NCBI GenBank assembly: GCA_039800005.1
Contig: JBDLRN010000066.1
Location: forward strand, 1-64,000
Direction: 5' to 3'
Origin: Casp-actino8 sp039800005
Lineage (GTDB): Bacteria; Actinomycetota; Acidimicrobiia; Acidimicrobiales; Ilumatobacteraceae
Length of the DNA: 64,000 nucleotides
Shown here: positions 17,183 through 26,521 of the stretch, piece by piece
How the letters are laid out: the number at the start of each line of letters is the position of its first letter
Position numbering within the stretch: the stretch's first letter is position 1
Notes under the pieces: model-generated
Seen by the model: only the letters and a program-made list of their open reading frames with translations
Told to the model about the DNA's origin: nothing
The model's database searches: none
Made by a program: the position numbers and the translations under genes

Positions 17183-18111
17183 ACGTCGCTGGATCCCGTC
17201 GACATCGGGCCGCGTCCGAGCGTCCACCACAACACGGTGAGAACGATCATGAATCCGGTCGCACCGAGAACATGAACGGCGACCAACCCGGCGGGGATGC
17301 CGTTGAAGTACTGCACGTATCCGACGATTCCTTGCAGCACGCCGACCGCGATGGTCGCCTCGAGCACTCCAGCCCCGCGCGTCCATGATCGGCGGTCGCG
17401 GCGAGCGACGTTGATCGTCGCCAACAAGGCCACGAGCGCCGCGATGACGGTGATTCCGTGTACTCGGGAGATGGACGAGATGCCCAGATCGAAGCGCCGC
17501 GCCGTCTCGTCGCCGGCGTGCGGCCCCGAACCGGTCACCACCGTCCCGGTCGTGATGGCCATGACACCGAGGACCACCGTCGCCCGCGACAGCCTTCGCA
17601 CTGCTGACGACGTGTCTCTCGTCGAGGAGAGACGAGGTGAACCGCTTTCGGCTCCGTCCTCGTCGGTGTGGCGCGAGCGGAGGACCAACCACGTCGCGTT
17701 GGACACGAGGATCATCGACAGGAGGAAATGGCCCTGGTTGGCCAACGGATGAAGATCGGTCAGGACGACGATTCCGCCCAGGACGATCTGCCCGATGACG
17801 CCGGCGACCAGACCCCACGCGAGGAGGACGAGGTCGCGCCGACGCGGAGTTCGACGATGGGCCGCGAGCACTGCGAGAATCACGCCGGCTGCAACCAGAC
17901 CCGTGAAAAGACGATTGACCTGCTCGATCGCTCCGTGGCCGGTCGAAACGTCGACGAAGCGCTCCTCGTTGCAACGCGGCCAGTCCTCGCATCCGAGTCC
18001 CGAGCCGGTCAGACGAACCGCCGCTCCAGTCACGACGATGATGCAGAGGAGCACGAGCGCGACGACGGCGATGCGGGTGTAGCGCTCGGGGGTGAAACTC
18101 AAACGCTTCAT
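17143..18111 (-). CDS. ctaA: Heme A synthase (CtaA/COX15)
   Basis: 322 residues with about eight transmembrane segments. It oxidises heme O to heme A for aa3 cytochrome oxidase. Seen are TGAAVRLTGSGLGCEDWPRC (near 23-42, a cysteine pair typical of Gram-positive CtaA), the heme-ligand histidines in GHGAIEQVNRLFTG, LHPLANQGHFLLSM, SRVHGITV and AVHVLGATGFM. ATG 18111 is preferred over ATG 18123 because TATGGT ends 7 nt before it. The 3' end runs 40 bp into the end of the convergent gene. Confidence 0.92.
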   Translation of the reverse strand: MKRLSFTPERYTRIAVVALVLLCIIVVTGAAVRLTGSGLGCEDWPRCNEERFVDVSTGHGAIEQVNRLFTGLVAAGVILAVLAAHRRTPRRRDLVLLAWGLVAGVIGQIVLGGIVVLTDLHPLANQGHFLLSMILVSNATWLVLRSRHTDEDGAESGSPRLSSTRDTSSAVRRLSRATVVLGVMAITTGTVVTGSGPHAGDETARRFDLGISSISRVHGITVIAALVALLATINVARRDRRSWTRGAGVLEATIAVGVLQGIVGYVQYFNGIPAGLVAVHVLGATGFMIVLTVLWWTLGRGPMSTGSSDVQTVVDNRATVAR

Positions 18112-18118
18112 GAGAACC

Positions 18119-18124
18119 ACCATA
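18119..18124 (-). promoter_or_regulatory. -10 box, leaderless (TATGGT, 7 nt before ATG 18111)
   Basis: TATGGT on the reverse strand ends 7 nt before ATG 18111 and overlaps the alternative ATG at 18123, which is why the later start is chosen for ctaA. Confidence 0.5.
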
Positions 18125-18154
18125 GGTGGATCGTGCCGACGATGTCGATCGGGG

Positions 18155-18160
18155 TACGGT
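18155..18160 (+). promoter_or_regulatory. -10 box, leaderless (TACGGT, 6 nt before ATG 18167)
   Basis: TACGGT ends 6 nt before the ATG at 18167. It is divergent from the ctaA promoter, whose -10 lies about 30 bp away. Confidence 0.55.
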
Positions 18161-18166
18161 CTGACC

Positions 18167-19264
18167 ATGCTGACGTCTTTCGACGACTATCCGATCCATC
18201 CGTCGAGCGCTCCGATCGCTCACACCGGCTCCAGCGATCCGAACCACTACGACCGGTATTTCTTCAACGGGTATCGCCGTGATGCGTCGTTGTACTTCGG
18301 CGTGGCGCTCGGCCTCTACCCGAATCGCCACGTCGTCGACGCGTCGTTCTCGGTCGTCGTCGACGGTCGCGAGCAGATATCGATTCACGCGTCGCAGCGT
18401 GCCCCGGTCGATCGGCGCGACGCGAACGACGTCGGACCGATCCGGGTGGTGATCGAGGAGCCCATGCGTCGTCATCGCATCGTCGTCGACGCGCCCGAAC
18501 ACGGTCTGCGCGCCGATCTCACGATGATCGCGCGTAGTTCTCCGGTTCAAGAGCCTCATTTCTTGATGCGAACGGGTCAACGGATCCTGTTCGACTACAC
18601 CCGTCTGACCCAGTTCGGTCATTGGCAAGGGTGGATCGAAGTGGACGGTCGCCGACACGAGCTCTCCGTCGACGACACCTGGGGATCGCGAGATCGCTCA
18701 TGGGGAGTTCGCCCCATCGGGCCGATGGCCGACATGGGCGCTCCGACTGGTGAACGTCAGTTCTACTGGCTCTGGGCTCCGGTCAACTTCGGCTCGTACG
18801 CCATGCACTTCGACGTGAACGAGTACGCCGACGGTCGTCGATGGCACGAAACGGGTTTCGTTCTGCCGGACGGCTTCGGCGAAGTTCGCGAGGCGACCCG
18901 CGTCGAATACGGAATTTCGATGCGTCACGGAACGCGTTGGGCCCGAGCTTTCGACATGACCCTCACCACCGATGATGGTGAAGGGCATCACGTCGTGTTC
19001 GAGCCGCTGTACGAGTTCCACATGTTGGGCATCGGCTACGGGCATCCCGAGTGGACCCACGGGTCCTGGAAGGGAGAGTCCGCAGTAGATGGCGAACGCT
19101 GGACGCTCCCGCTCTCCCACCCCTGTGCTCCACACCACCTGCACATCCAGGCGGTGTGCAAGGTTCGGCACGGGAAGCACGAGGGACTCGGAATTCTCGA
19201 GCAGATGATCATCGGCGAGCACTCGCCCACCGGTCTGACCGGAATCCTCGACCCGGCAGGGTGA
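18167..19264 (+). CDS. Protein of unknown function, CrtC/AttH-like (lipocalin-type) fold suspected
   Basis: 365 residues, no signal peptide or membrane segment. The motif DDTWGSRDRSWGVRP near residues 165-180, a WLWAPVNFGSYAMHFD strand and repeated beta-hairpin patterns recall the CrtC (carotenoid hydratase)/AttH two-domain beta-barrel superfamily. This is a fold-level resemblance only and no catalytic function can be assigned. ATG 18167 is set by the leaderless -10 box. Confidence 0.7.
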   Translation: MLTSFDDYPIHPSSAPIAHTGSSDPNHYDRYFFNGYRRDASLYFGVALGLYPNRHVVDASFSVVVDGREQISIHASQRAPVDRRDANDVGPIRVVIEEPMRRHRIVVDAPEHGLRADLTMIARSSPVQEPHFLMRTGQRILFDYTRLTQFGHWQGWIEVDGRRHELSVDDTWGSRDRSWGVRPIGPMADMGAPTGERQFYWLWAPVNFGSYAMHFDVNEYADGRRWHETGFVLPDGFGEVREATRVEYGISMRHGTRWARAFDMTLTTDDGEGHHVVFEPLYEFHMLGIGYGHPEWTHGSWKGESAVDGERWTLPLSHPCAPHHLHIQAVCKVRHGKHEGLGILEQMIIGEHSPTGLTGILDPAG

Positions 19265-19268
19265 CGGG

Positions 19269-19283
19269 CGACGAGGATCGTCG
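19269..19283. terminator. Possible bidirectional hairpin between convergent genes
   Basis: CGACGA-GGA-TCGTCG gives a 6-bp stem with a 3-nt loop in the 21-bp gap between two convergent stops. There is no U-tract, so termination is uncertain. Confidence 0.3.
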
Positions 19284-19285
19284 GG

Positions 19286-20077
19286 TCAGGTGTGGCGGAT
19301 CGTCATTCCCCCGTCCACCACGACTGTTGCTCCGTTGGTGAAGCTCGCCGCCGGCAGACACAGCGACAACGTCATGTGGGCAACTTCCTCCGGGTCGCCG
19401 TAACGGCGCAGGGGAACCTTCCGTTTGGCGTAGGCATCCTTGGCCTCGTCGGAGATCCCGGCCGTCATGCCGGTCGCGATCGGTCCGGGACACACGCAGT
19501 TGGCCGTGATGCCGAAGCGACCGAGTTCGACGGCCATCGAGCGCGTCAACCCGGTGACTCCCGCCTTCGACGCCGAGTAGGCCGCGAGTCCTCCCGTCGC
19601 CACGATCGACTCGGTGGACGCGATGTTCACGATGCGCCCATAACCGGCCTCTTTCATCACCGGAACCACCAGACGCGCCAGATGAACGTACGCCGACAGA
19701 TTGACGTCGAGAGTACGGCGCCACGCTTCGGCGAAACCGTCGTCGTCCTGGAAGAGACTCGAGATCATCGACACACCCGCGTTGTTCACCAAGGTGTCGA
19801 TCCGTCCCCACGAGTCGACGATCTCGCCGATCATGCGTGACGCCGCCACTCGATCGGTGACGTCGATCGCGAATCCCCGCGCGCGGCCCTCTCCATGAGC
19901 AGCGGTGACTTCGGCGACCACGGCCTCGACTCGCTCCGGGTCGAGATCCACCACGGCGACTCGCGACCCTTCGTCGGCGAACAGATGCGCGGTCGCCCGC
20001 CCCATGCCGCTCGCCGCGCCGGTCACGATCGCCACCTGATCGGCGACCGAACGATCGAGGCGACTCAAGCGTTTCAC
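19286..20077 (-). CDS. Short-chain dehydrogenase/reductase
   Basis: 263 residues, classical SDR. TGAASGMG (near 18-25) binds NAD(P), NNAG follows, and the active site is the Ser region NIASTES with YSASK. The C-terminal GATVVVDGGMTIRHT is typical. The GTG at 20077 overlaps the stop of the PPOX gene (GTGA). Last gene of a methyltransferase-PPOX-SDR operon, so the three probably modify one small molecule. Confidence 0.9.
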   Translation of the reverse strand: MKRLSRLDRSVADQVAIVTGAASGMGRATAHLFADEGSRVAVVDLDPERVEAVVAEVTAAHGEGRARGFAIDVTDRVAASRMIGEIVDSWGRIDTLVNNAGVSMISSLFQDDDGFAEAWRRTLDVNLSAYVHLARLVVPVMKEAGYGRIVNIASTESIVATGGLAAYSASKAGVTGLTRSMAVELGRFGITANCVCPGPIATGMTAGISDEAKDAYAKRKVPLRRYGDPEEVAHMTLSLCLPAASFTNGATVVVDGGMTIRHT

Positions 20078-20508
20078 GTGCGACGCCACGTTTCCCGACC
20101 GGCCATCCCATACGCACGCAGGATCGAGGCCCGAAATGGTTCGATCATCATGAACACGTGATTGTCGGATTCCGGACCACCGGGTTCGAAGGCGCGCAGG
20201 TCGTAGCCCATGCGGTCCCAGAGTTCGATGCGTCCCGCCGTCGTGTCGACGATTCGGGCGTCTCCCCACACGATGCAACTGTCCCATCCGGTGCTCTCGC
20301 TCACCGAGAAGTGGACGGTTGCTCGCGGGTTCTGAGTGACGTTGCGAACCTTGCGACTGGACGAGAGCACGAACGCGGCGATGGTGTCGTCGATCCAATT
20401 CACGGCGACTGGGGCCAGATGCGGCTCCCCGTTAGTCCCGTTCGTGGCGATGTAGGCGAAGGGTCCGTACCGCCGACTGTCGGTCTTCACATCTTCGAGA
20501 GAGATCAT
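20074..20508 (-). CDS. PPOX-family flavin/F420-binding split-barrel protein
   Basis: 144 residues. The split-beta-barrel pattern FAYIATNGTNGEPHLAPVAVNWID, then VRNVTQNPRATVHF and WGDARIVD, matches pyridoxamine-phosphate-oxidase-like proteins; actinobacterial members commonly use F420 or FMN. The exact substrate is unknown. ATG 20508 overlaps the methyltransferase stop (ATGA), so it is translationally coupled. Confidence 0.8.
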   Translation of the reverse strand: MISLEDVKTDSRRYGPFAYIATNGTNGEPHLAPVAVNWIDDTIAAFVLSSSRKVRNVTQNPRATVHFSVSESTGWDSCIVWGDARIVDTTAGRIELWDRMGYDLRAFEPGGPESDNHVFMMIEPFRASILRAYGMAGRETWRRT

Positions 20509-21593
20509 GGACGCACCTCGTAGAAAGCATTGACGGAGTGTTCGATGTCGAGGCGACGGAAACGGGTGAAACCGGCATCCGAAGCCATCGATCGTGCCTT
20601 CGACTCCGGAAGGCCGAGGGTTCCGAGACCGGCACCGCCGGGTTCCGACATCGCCGACGACATGCACGACATGACGCTGATGCCGTACATGAGCGATGCC
20701 ATCGGATTGTTGGCGGCGTTCTCCTCGAAGGTGTCGAGGGCTTTGATGTCGACGAGGAGCCACACACCGTCGGGCTTCAACGAGCGTCGGATGGCGGCCA
20801 TCATCTCGGCCGGATGAGTCATGTCGTGGATGCAGTCGAAGGCCGTCACCAGGTCGAGGGATTCGTCCTCGGGAAGAGGGTGGCGACGGGGGTCGACGAA
20901 GGACACGTTGTCGACCCCGGAGTCGGCCTTCTTGTGTTCGGCGCGTTCGAGTGCGTAACGGGAGATGTCGTAGCCGACGATGGTCGACGACGGAAAACGT
21001 CGACCCATCAGGACAGCTGCGCCCCCGGCGCCGCATCCGATGTCGGCGACGCGGGCACCCGATTCGAGACGGGAAACCATGCCGTCGAGCGCCGGGAGAA
21101 CCGTCGGCACGAGATGGGCGTTGCTCCACGGCTCGAAACTCCGTTCGATCCCCACCGCACCCTCCGGGCCGTGAGAGTCGTAGTTGCGCCCGAGACCGGA
21201 GCGGAACGACTCCGGCAAGTACTCGAGACTCTGCATCGTCTGGGGAAGGCGGTGGAACATGCCCATTCCGAACGCCGGATGATCTTCGGCGGCCAACACC
21301 AGTGCGGCCTCGCGTGACAGCGACAGCAGTTCGGCCCCGTCGTCGGCTCGTCGATGCTGGACGATCTTGGCCGCGGCCTGATTGTGCGCCCATTCCTCGA
21401 CCCACCGGGGATGGAGTTCGGTCACGGCGGCCAGCCGTTCGATCGACAACGGCTCGGCGGCCGCGGCGAGGGCTCGATACAGCCCGAGCCGATCACCGAG
21501 GTGGATCATGCCGGCGGTCACGGCACCCTCGAGTTTGGTGAACACGAGATAGCTGAAGAGTCTGATCGCCATCGGATCGGGTTCGTCGGTCAT
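20505..21593 (-). CDS. Class I SAM-dependent methyltransferase with N-terminal winged-helix domain
   Basis: 362 residues. Residues about 15-100 look like the dimerisation winged helix of O-methyltransferases (LSIERLAAVTELHPRWVEEW). The SAM-binding motif VADIGCGAGGAAVLMGRRF is near 184-202, followed by TAFDCIHDMTHPAEMMAAIRRSLKPDG. The ATG is preceded by a good Shine-Dalgarno (AAGGAG). It is the first gene of the operon with the PPOX and SDR genes. Confidence 0.88.
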   Translation of the reverse strand: MTDEPDPMAIRLFSYLVFTKLEGAVTAGMIHLGDRLGLYRALAAAAEPLSIERLAAVTELHPRWVEEWAHNQAAAKIVQHRRADDGAELLSLSREAALVLAAEDHPAFGMGMFHRLPQTMQSLEYLPESFRSGLGRNYDSHGPEGAVGIERSFEPWSNAHLVPTVLPALDGMVSRLESGARVADIGCGAGGAAVLMGRRFPSSTIVGYDISRYALERAEHKKADSGVDNVSFVDPRRHPLPEDESLDLVTAFDCIHDMTHPAEMMAAIRRSLKPDGVWLLVDIKALDTFEENAANNPMASLMYGISVMSCMSSAMSEPGGAGLGTLGLPESKARSMASDAGFTRFRRLDIEHSVNAFYEVRP

Positions 21594-21645
21594 GGGACTC
21601 CTTGTCGTGAAATTTTGGGTCGAGTTGTCGCGTGAAGATGTCTGT

Positions 21646-22332
21646 TCAGAAAGTTCGATCGCCTCGGTCGAGATGTTCGACGTCGCTCAACTTCACGAGA
21701 CCGAAGGTGTGCCCGTCACCCATCTGGTACGAAACGAGCCGGCTGATCGATGCGTGGCCGAGAACGAAACGTTCCCATTCCCACGGTGTGGCAGGCAATC
21801 CGAGAAGGTGGCAGATGAGCACGCTGTTGGTGCCGGCGTGCGCCACCAACAGGAGGCGTCGATCACTGTCGTCGATCTCGAAGACCGGCAGGCTGTGCGG
21901 TGTCGGACGCACGCCACGCTCCTGGAAGAAGAGACTCGCGTTGGTGTGGATCCGCGACACGAAGTCTCGGACCGGTTCGCCTCCCTCGAGACCGTCCCAG
22001 CGTCGCTCGGCCGGTCGGCGGCGCTCCTCTGCGAAGGCTGCATCGGCCCGCTCGCGCGGGGTTCCGTGCCACAGAGGGTTACGAATCTCCTCGAGCCAGT
22101 CCTGAGTCGACGAAGCGCCGACTGGACGCCCCGAGGCCACCAACAACGGGTGGGCAGTCTGTTGCGCCCGCACCAAAGGCGAAGCCCACACTTCGTCGAA
22201 GTGCTCCTCGACCAGCACGTCGGCCACCCGCTGGGCTTGACGGTGGCCGCGTTCGGTGAGAGGAGGGTTGTCGACGTTCAGGTCCTCGCGAACCCATTCC
22301 GGTTCGCCGTGGCGGACGAGCACGATCTCCAT
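21646..22332 (-). CDS. Histidine phosphatase (phosphoglycerate-mutase-like)
   Basis: 228 residues. MEIVLVRHGEPEWV puts the phospho-accepting RHG at residues 7-9. WASPLVRAQQTAHPLL supplies the conserved Arg and LLLVAHAGTNSVLICHLLG the second His. The function within this broad family is unknown. The second such enzyme in the window; it shares only family motifs with the one at 1261. Confidence 0.87.
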   Translation of the reverse strand: MEIVLVRHGEPEWVREDLNVDNPPLTERGHRQAQRVADVLVEEHFDEVWASPLVRAQQTAHPLLVASGRPVGASSTQDWLEEIRNPLWHGTPRERADAAFAEERRRPAERRWDGLEGGEPVRDFVSRIHTNASLFFQERGVRPTPHSLPVFEIDDSDRRLLLVAHAGTNSVLICHLLGLPATPWEWERFVLGHASISRLVSYQMGDGHTFGLVKLSDVEHLDRGDRTF

Positions 22333-22338
22333 GACGAC

Positions 22339-22344
22339 ATCATG
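22339..22344 (-). promoter_or_regulatory. Possible -10 box, leaderless (CATGAT, 6 nt before ATG 22332)
   Basis: CATGAT keeps the conserved A2 and T6 of a -10 box and ends 6 nt before the ATG; weaker than the TANNNT examples. Confidence 0.3.
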
Positions 22345-22366
22345 CCCGACGTCGACGTCGGCGACC

Positions 22367-24178
22367 TCAGTCGCTCCCGGGAGCGGACGACTCCAGCCAC
22401 GCGGTGTACATCGCCGCGTACGGGCCCCCTCGGGCGACGAGGTCGTCGTGGTGGCCGTCCTCCACGAGGACCCCGTGCGCGAGGACCAGGACTCGATCGG
22501 CTCGGGCCGCGGTCGACAGACGATGGGCGATGGCGATGGTGGTCCGACCGGACGACATCTTTTCGAGAAGTCGACCGATCCGCACCTCGGTGAGAGCGTC
22601 GACCGACGACGTGGCCTCGTCGAGGATCAGGACCGAGGAGTCGACGAGAGACGCGCGTACGAGTGCGACCAGCTGGCGCTCGCCCGCCGAGAGGTTCGCA
22701 CCTCGTTGCCCGACCTCGGTGTGCAGTCCGTCGGCCAGAGAGGTCAACCAGTCCTGGAGATCGAGCTCCCGGATACGTCTTTCGAGCGCTTCCTCGTCGA
22801 GCCCGGGAACGGCGAACATCAAGTTGGCGGCGATGGTGTCGTCGAACAGGAAGGGTTCCTGGGGAACCACCACCAGATGACGACGAAGATCCTCGTTCGA
22901 CAACCTGGTGAGGGGAACTCCGTTCAACAGAACAGCACCGTGCGACGGATCCACGAAACGGGCGAGAACGCGACCGAGAGTGGTCTTGCCGGAACCGGTC
23001 TCCCCCACCACGGCCACGCGGGTTCCTGGTGCGATGCGCGCCGAAACGTGGGACAGGACGGGCTGCTCGATGACCTCGTCGTCACCGTCGCGCGGACGAT
23101 ACGAGAAAGACACGTCGTCGAGCGTCACCGTGATCGGGCCGGGCGGAAAAGCGACCGGTCGAGGATCCGGTGGTGGGCCGACCGGAATTGCGAGTATTCC
23201 GAGGACTCTCCGTAGCCCGGCGACTGCGGTCTGGGTCTGATCGAGCACTTCGGTCATCTCGGCGATCGGCTCGAGGAACCGATAGGTGAGGAAGACGAAA
23301 CCGACCAGCGCACCTGCGGTGAGATCGGAGCCGGCGCCTCGCCACACACCGATCGCGACGACCGACGACACCGCAATGGTGCCGAACACTTCGCCGGACG
23401 GGAACAGGAACGCCCCGATCAGACTCGCCCGCGTCTGAGCGTCGGCTCGCTCTCGCGCCGCGTTCGACGCGCGGCGCGCGAAGATCGGCCCGGCCTGATA
23501 TGCGATCAGGGTCTCCGAACCGTTGATGATCTCGCTCGTGGTACCGAGCATCGAGCCGTTGGCCTCGCGTACCCGGTCGTAGGCGGCGACCAGGTACTTC
23601 TGCACACGGCGCAACACCACGAACAGCGGAGCCGACACCAGGATCACGACGGTCGCAAGAATCCAGTCGTACGCGAGCATGACGCCGCTCACGATCAGCA
23701 TGAGGGCCCCGTTGAGCAAGAACGCCAGGCCGCCCCAGGAGAAGAACTGGGACAGGGTCTCGACGTCGGAAGTGACCCGGGCGACCAATGCCCCTCGCTT
23801 CTCGTCGTTGTGGTCCTCGACACTGATGCGATGCACGTGTTGGAAGAGGCGAACGCGCAATCCGTAGAGAGCCTCCTCGCTGGTGCGACCCAGTCGAAGA
23901 ACGGCGGTTCGTTGCGCCATCCCGGTGAGCACGAGGGCGACGGCACCGACTGCGCACAGCCAGCCGATGACGTCGACGTCGACCGTCGTCCGTCCGTCGG
24001 CGGTCGCAAAGCCCCGGTCGATCGCCTGCTGCAGGAGAATCGGAACGACCACACGGCCGGCGGCGCCGACCAGAGCCAGTAGCAACGTGGCGCCGATGCC
24101 TCGTCGCAGGATCGGCGCTTCTTGAACACCGGCACCGATGGTGGCGATCGCCCCCCGGGTGGTGGATTCCGAACTCAT
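22367..24178 (-). CDS. ABC exporter subunit (membrane-ATPase fusion), catalytically competent half
   Basis: 603 residues: six transmembrane segments (about 30-315), then an ATPase domain. Walker A is GETGSGKTT, Walker B SSVLILDEATSS has the catalytic Glu, and the switch His is in IAHRLST. Its signature is the non-canonical LSAGE. Its start overlaps the stop of the partner gene (ATGA). With the partner it should form a heterodimeric exporter. The substrate (drug, lipid or peptide) is unknown. Confidence 0.92.
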   Translation of the reverse strand: MSSESTTRGAIATIGAGVQEAPILRRGIGATLLLALVGAAGRVVVPILLQQAIDRGFATADGRTTVDVDVIGWLCAVGAVALVLTGMAQRTAVLRLGRTSEEALYGLRVRLFQHVHRISVEDHNDEKRGALVARVTSDVETLSQFFSWGGLAFLLNGALMLIVSGVMLAYDWILATVVILVSAPLFVVLRRVQKYLVAAYDRVREANGSMLGTTSEIINGSETLIAYQAGPIFARRASNAARERADAQTRASLIGAFLFPSGEVFGTIAVSSVVAIGVWRGAGSDLTAGALVGFVFLTYRFLEPIAEMTEVLDQTQTAVAGLRRVLGILAIPVGPPPDPRPVAFPPGPITVTLDDVSFSYRPRDGDDEVIEQPVLSHVSARIAPGTRVAVVGETGSGKTTLGRVLARFVDPSHGAVLLNGVPLTRLSNEDLRRHLVVVPQEPFLFDDTIAANLMFAVPGLDEEALERRIRELDLQDWLTSLADGLHTEVGQRGANLSAGERQLVALVRASLVDSSVLILDEATSSVDALTEVRIGRLLEKMSSGRTTIAIAHRLSTAARADRVLVLAHGVLVEDGHHDDLVARGGPYAAMYTAWLESSAPGSD

Positions 24179-25917
24179 GGCATCCCCGTCGCTTCGTCGT
24201 CATTCGACCGATCCAGTTCGTAGGCGTCCATGAGTTCCTTGTATCCGGCGAACTGCGTCTGAAGGTCGCCGTGTCGACCGATCGCCACCACCTCGCCGGC
24301 ATCCAGATAGATCACCAGGTCGGCACGCGACAGCAGCGTCGGACGGCTGGCCACTGCGACGACGGTGGTTCCGGAGCAACGTTCGGCGATGTTCGACAAC
24401 ACGGCCGCCTCGGTGGACGGATCGAGCGCACTCGTGACGTCGTCGAGGTAGAGCACGTCCGGACGGATCGCAAGCGCCCGAGCGAGCGCGATGCGTTGCC
24501 GTTGGCCTCCGGACAGTCCGACGCCTCTTTCGCCGATCATGGTGTCGATTCCCTGCGGAAGATCGTTCACGAAACCGGCCTCGGCGATGTCGAGACAGCG
24601 CATCACGTCTTCGGTCGACACGTCTCGTCCGAAGACGACGTTGTCACGCACGGTGCCGCTGATCAGGAACGGCTCTTGAAACACCAAGGCTCGAGCATTG
24701 AACGGATCGGCCACCCGACCCCGACTCGGAGCGATGTGTCCGGCGAGTGCGTGCAAGAGGGTGGTCTTGCCGGCTCCCGTCGCACCGACCACGACCGTGG
24801 TGCCACCGGGCGCGATGTCGAGATCGACGTCACGCACCGCCCATCGATCCCCGTCGTGGCTGATCCACAGGTGCTCGGCCACGATTCGATCGTCGCGACC
24901 CAGATCGACTCGCGGATCCCGTTCGACAGTCTGATCGACGAGCGATCTAACTCGGGCGAATCCGGCTTGAGATCGCGGAAACTCCGACAGTGCGTAGCCG
25001 ATGATGCGCAATGGGAAGACCAACAAGGTGAACAGATAGACGAAGGCCGTGAGGTCGCCGAGCGTCATGTGTCCGTCGCGGACGCGAATACTCCCCACGA
25101 AGACGATCGCGACGTTCGTCGCGTTGGGGACGACGTCGAGCAGCGTGTCGAACACCGAGCGCAGACGGATGGCGCGGATCCGTGCCCCGCGAACTCGTGA
25201 CGCGATTCGGGCCAGCCGCTCCGCCTCCCGGCTCTCGGCGCCGAAGGCCTTCACGACCGTCACCCCCTCGAAACTCTCGTGAGCGGCCGCCGAAAGATCG
25301 CCGAGTTCGGTCTGAGCCAGGTCGTACCAGTGGTCGACGCGCCGTTGGTACACGACGTTCAACACGATGAGGATCGGGAAGACGAGCGACGCGCCGACAC
25401 CGAGCCACGGATCGACGGCGATCATTCCGATGGTGGCGATGAGCATCATCAACACGACGGAACTGGCGAAAGGCATGGGGGCCATCACTGACACCGCCGC
25501 CTCCACGTCGACACCGACTCGCGTGGTCAGGTCGCCAGTCGACTGGCGGCGATGCCACGAGACCGGTTGCGCGACCACCGACGACATCACTTCACGGCTC
25601 AGATCTTCGGCGACCCCCCATTGGGCTTTGCCGGCCCAGGTTCGACGCACGACCACACCGACGGCACGAACCACCGCCAGAAGGACGAGAAGACCGATTC
25701 CGGCCAGAAGAGTCGCCCGATCGAGTCGTCCGACCTCGAAACGCTCGACGATGACGTCGTCGATCAACCACCGCACGACCCATGACGCGGCCACCGTGCA
25801 GAACGCGTACACCGCAGCACCTCCGACGGCGACGAGAAACGTTCGCGGCCGATACGACACCAGGGTGACGACGAGTCGTATGGCGCGGCGAAGGCGTCGT
25901 TCGTCGTCGGAAGTCAC
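24175..25917 (-). CDS. ABC exporter subunit (membrane-ATPase fusion), degenerate ATPase half
   Basis: 580 residues with the same six-TM plus ATPase layout. Walker A GATGAGKTT and signature LSGGQ are canonical, but Walker B is VLYLDDVTS (Asp in place of the catalytic Glu) and the switch region is VASRPTL (Ser where His is expected). It should complement the partner: one complete ATP site uses the partner's Walker motifs with this LSGGQ. The GTG at 25917 is the likely start; TAAGAA, 6 nt upstream, is a weak -10. Confidence 0.92.
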   Translation of the reverse strand: MTSDDERRLRRAIRLVVTLVSYRPRTFLVAVGGAAVYAFCTVAASWVVRWLIDDVIVERFEVGRLDRATLLAGIGLLVLLAVVRAVGVVVRRTWAGKAQWGVAEDLSREVMSSVVAQPVSWHRRQSTGDLTTRVGVDVEAAVSVMAPMPFASSVVLMMLIATIGMIAVDPWLGVGASLVFPILIVLNVVYQRRVDHWYDLAQTELGDLSAAAHESFEGVTVVKAFGAESREAERLARIASRVRGARIRAIRLRSVFDTLLDVVPNATNVAIVFVGSIRVRDGHMTLGDLTAFVYLFTLLVFPLRIIGYALSEFPRSQAGFARVRSLVDQTVERDPRVDLGRDDRIVAEHLWISHDGDRWAVRDVDLDIAPGGTTVVVGATGAGKTTLLHALAGHIAPSRGRVADPFNARALVFQEPFLISGTVRDNVVFGRDVSTEDVMRCLDIAEAGFVNDLPQGIDTMIGERGVGLSGGQRQRIALARALAIRPDVLYLDDVTSALDPSTEAAVLSNIAERCSGTTVVAVASRPTLLSRADLVIYLDAGEVVAIGRHGDLQTQFAGYKELMDAYELDRSNDDEATGMP

Positions 25918-25960
25918 CTCGATTTCTTAGCAGGGACCCACCTTCATGGGGAGCCTTGAC

Positions 25961-25966
25961 TAGTCT
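25961..25966 (+). promoter_or_regulatory. -10 box, leaderless (TAGTCT, 6 nt before ATG 25973)
   Basis: TAGTCT ends 6 nt before the DoxX gene ATG; no Shine-Dalgarno is present. Confidence 0.55.
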
Positions 25967-25972
25967 GAACAC

Positions 25973-26509
25973 ATGTTGTCGACAGTGTTCGACGAGAGTT
26001 ACGACGTGGCGCAGATCAACGGCGCTCTCCTCGTTCTCCGTCTCTGCCTCGGTCTGTTCCTCGCCTACCACGGTTACAACAAGATCTTCGGAGGTGGAGG
26101 TTTGTCGGGAACCGCCGGCTGGTTCGGAAGCATCGGCATGAAGTGGCCCGTCTGGCAGGCTCGCCTCGCCGCGGCAACCGAGATCGGAGCCGGACTCATG
26201 CTGGCCGCCGGTCTTCTCACACCGCTCGCCGCCGCCGGTGTCATCGGGGTGATGGTGGTGGCCATCGTCGTCGCTCACGCCAAAGTCGGCTTCTTCGTCT
26301 TCCTGCCCAACCAGGGTTGGGAGTACTGCGCGACGATCGCTCTCGGAGCACTGGCGATCGGCATCGCCGGTCCCGGCGAATGGTCCCTCGACGATGCCCT
26401 CAGTATCGCCTTCAACGGCTGGAGCGGGTTGCTCATCGCGGCACTCGTCGGTCTCGGCGGAGCCGGCCTGCAATTGGGCCTCAGTTATCGTCCGAAGCCC
26501 ACGAACTGA
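25973..26509 (+). CDS. DoxX family membrane protein
   Basis: 178 residues, four hydrophobic segments. LRLCLGLFLAYHGYNKIFGGGG near 23-44 is the DoxX signature, with RLAAATEIGAGLMLAAGLLTP next. Family members sit in the membrane and have been linked to thiosulfate oxidation and redox stress, but most are uncharacterised. The following gene starts 12 bp downstream and is probably co-transcribed. Confidence 0.88.
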   Translation: MLSTVFDESYDVAQINGALLVLRLCLGLFLAYHGYNKIFGGGGLSGTAGWFGSIGMKWPVWQARLAAATEIGAGLMLAAGLLTPLAAAGVIGVMVVAIVVAHAKVGFFVFLPNQGWEYCATIALGALAIGIAGPGEWSLDDALSIAFNGWSGLLIAALVGLGGAGLQLGLSYRPKPTN

Positions 26510-26521
26510 TTCGGCGTCGTC

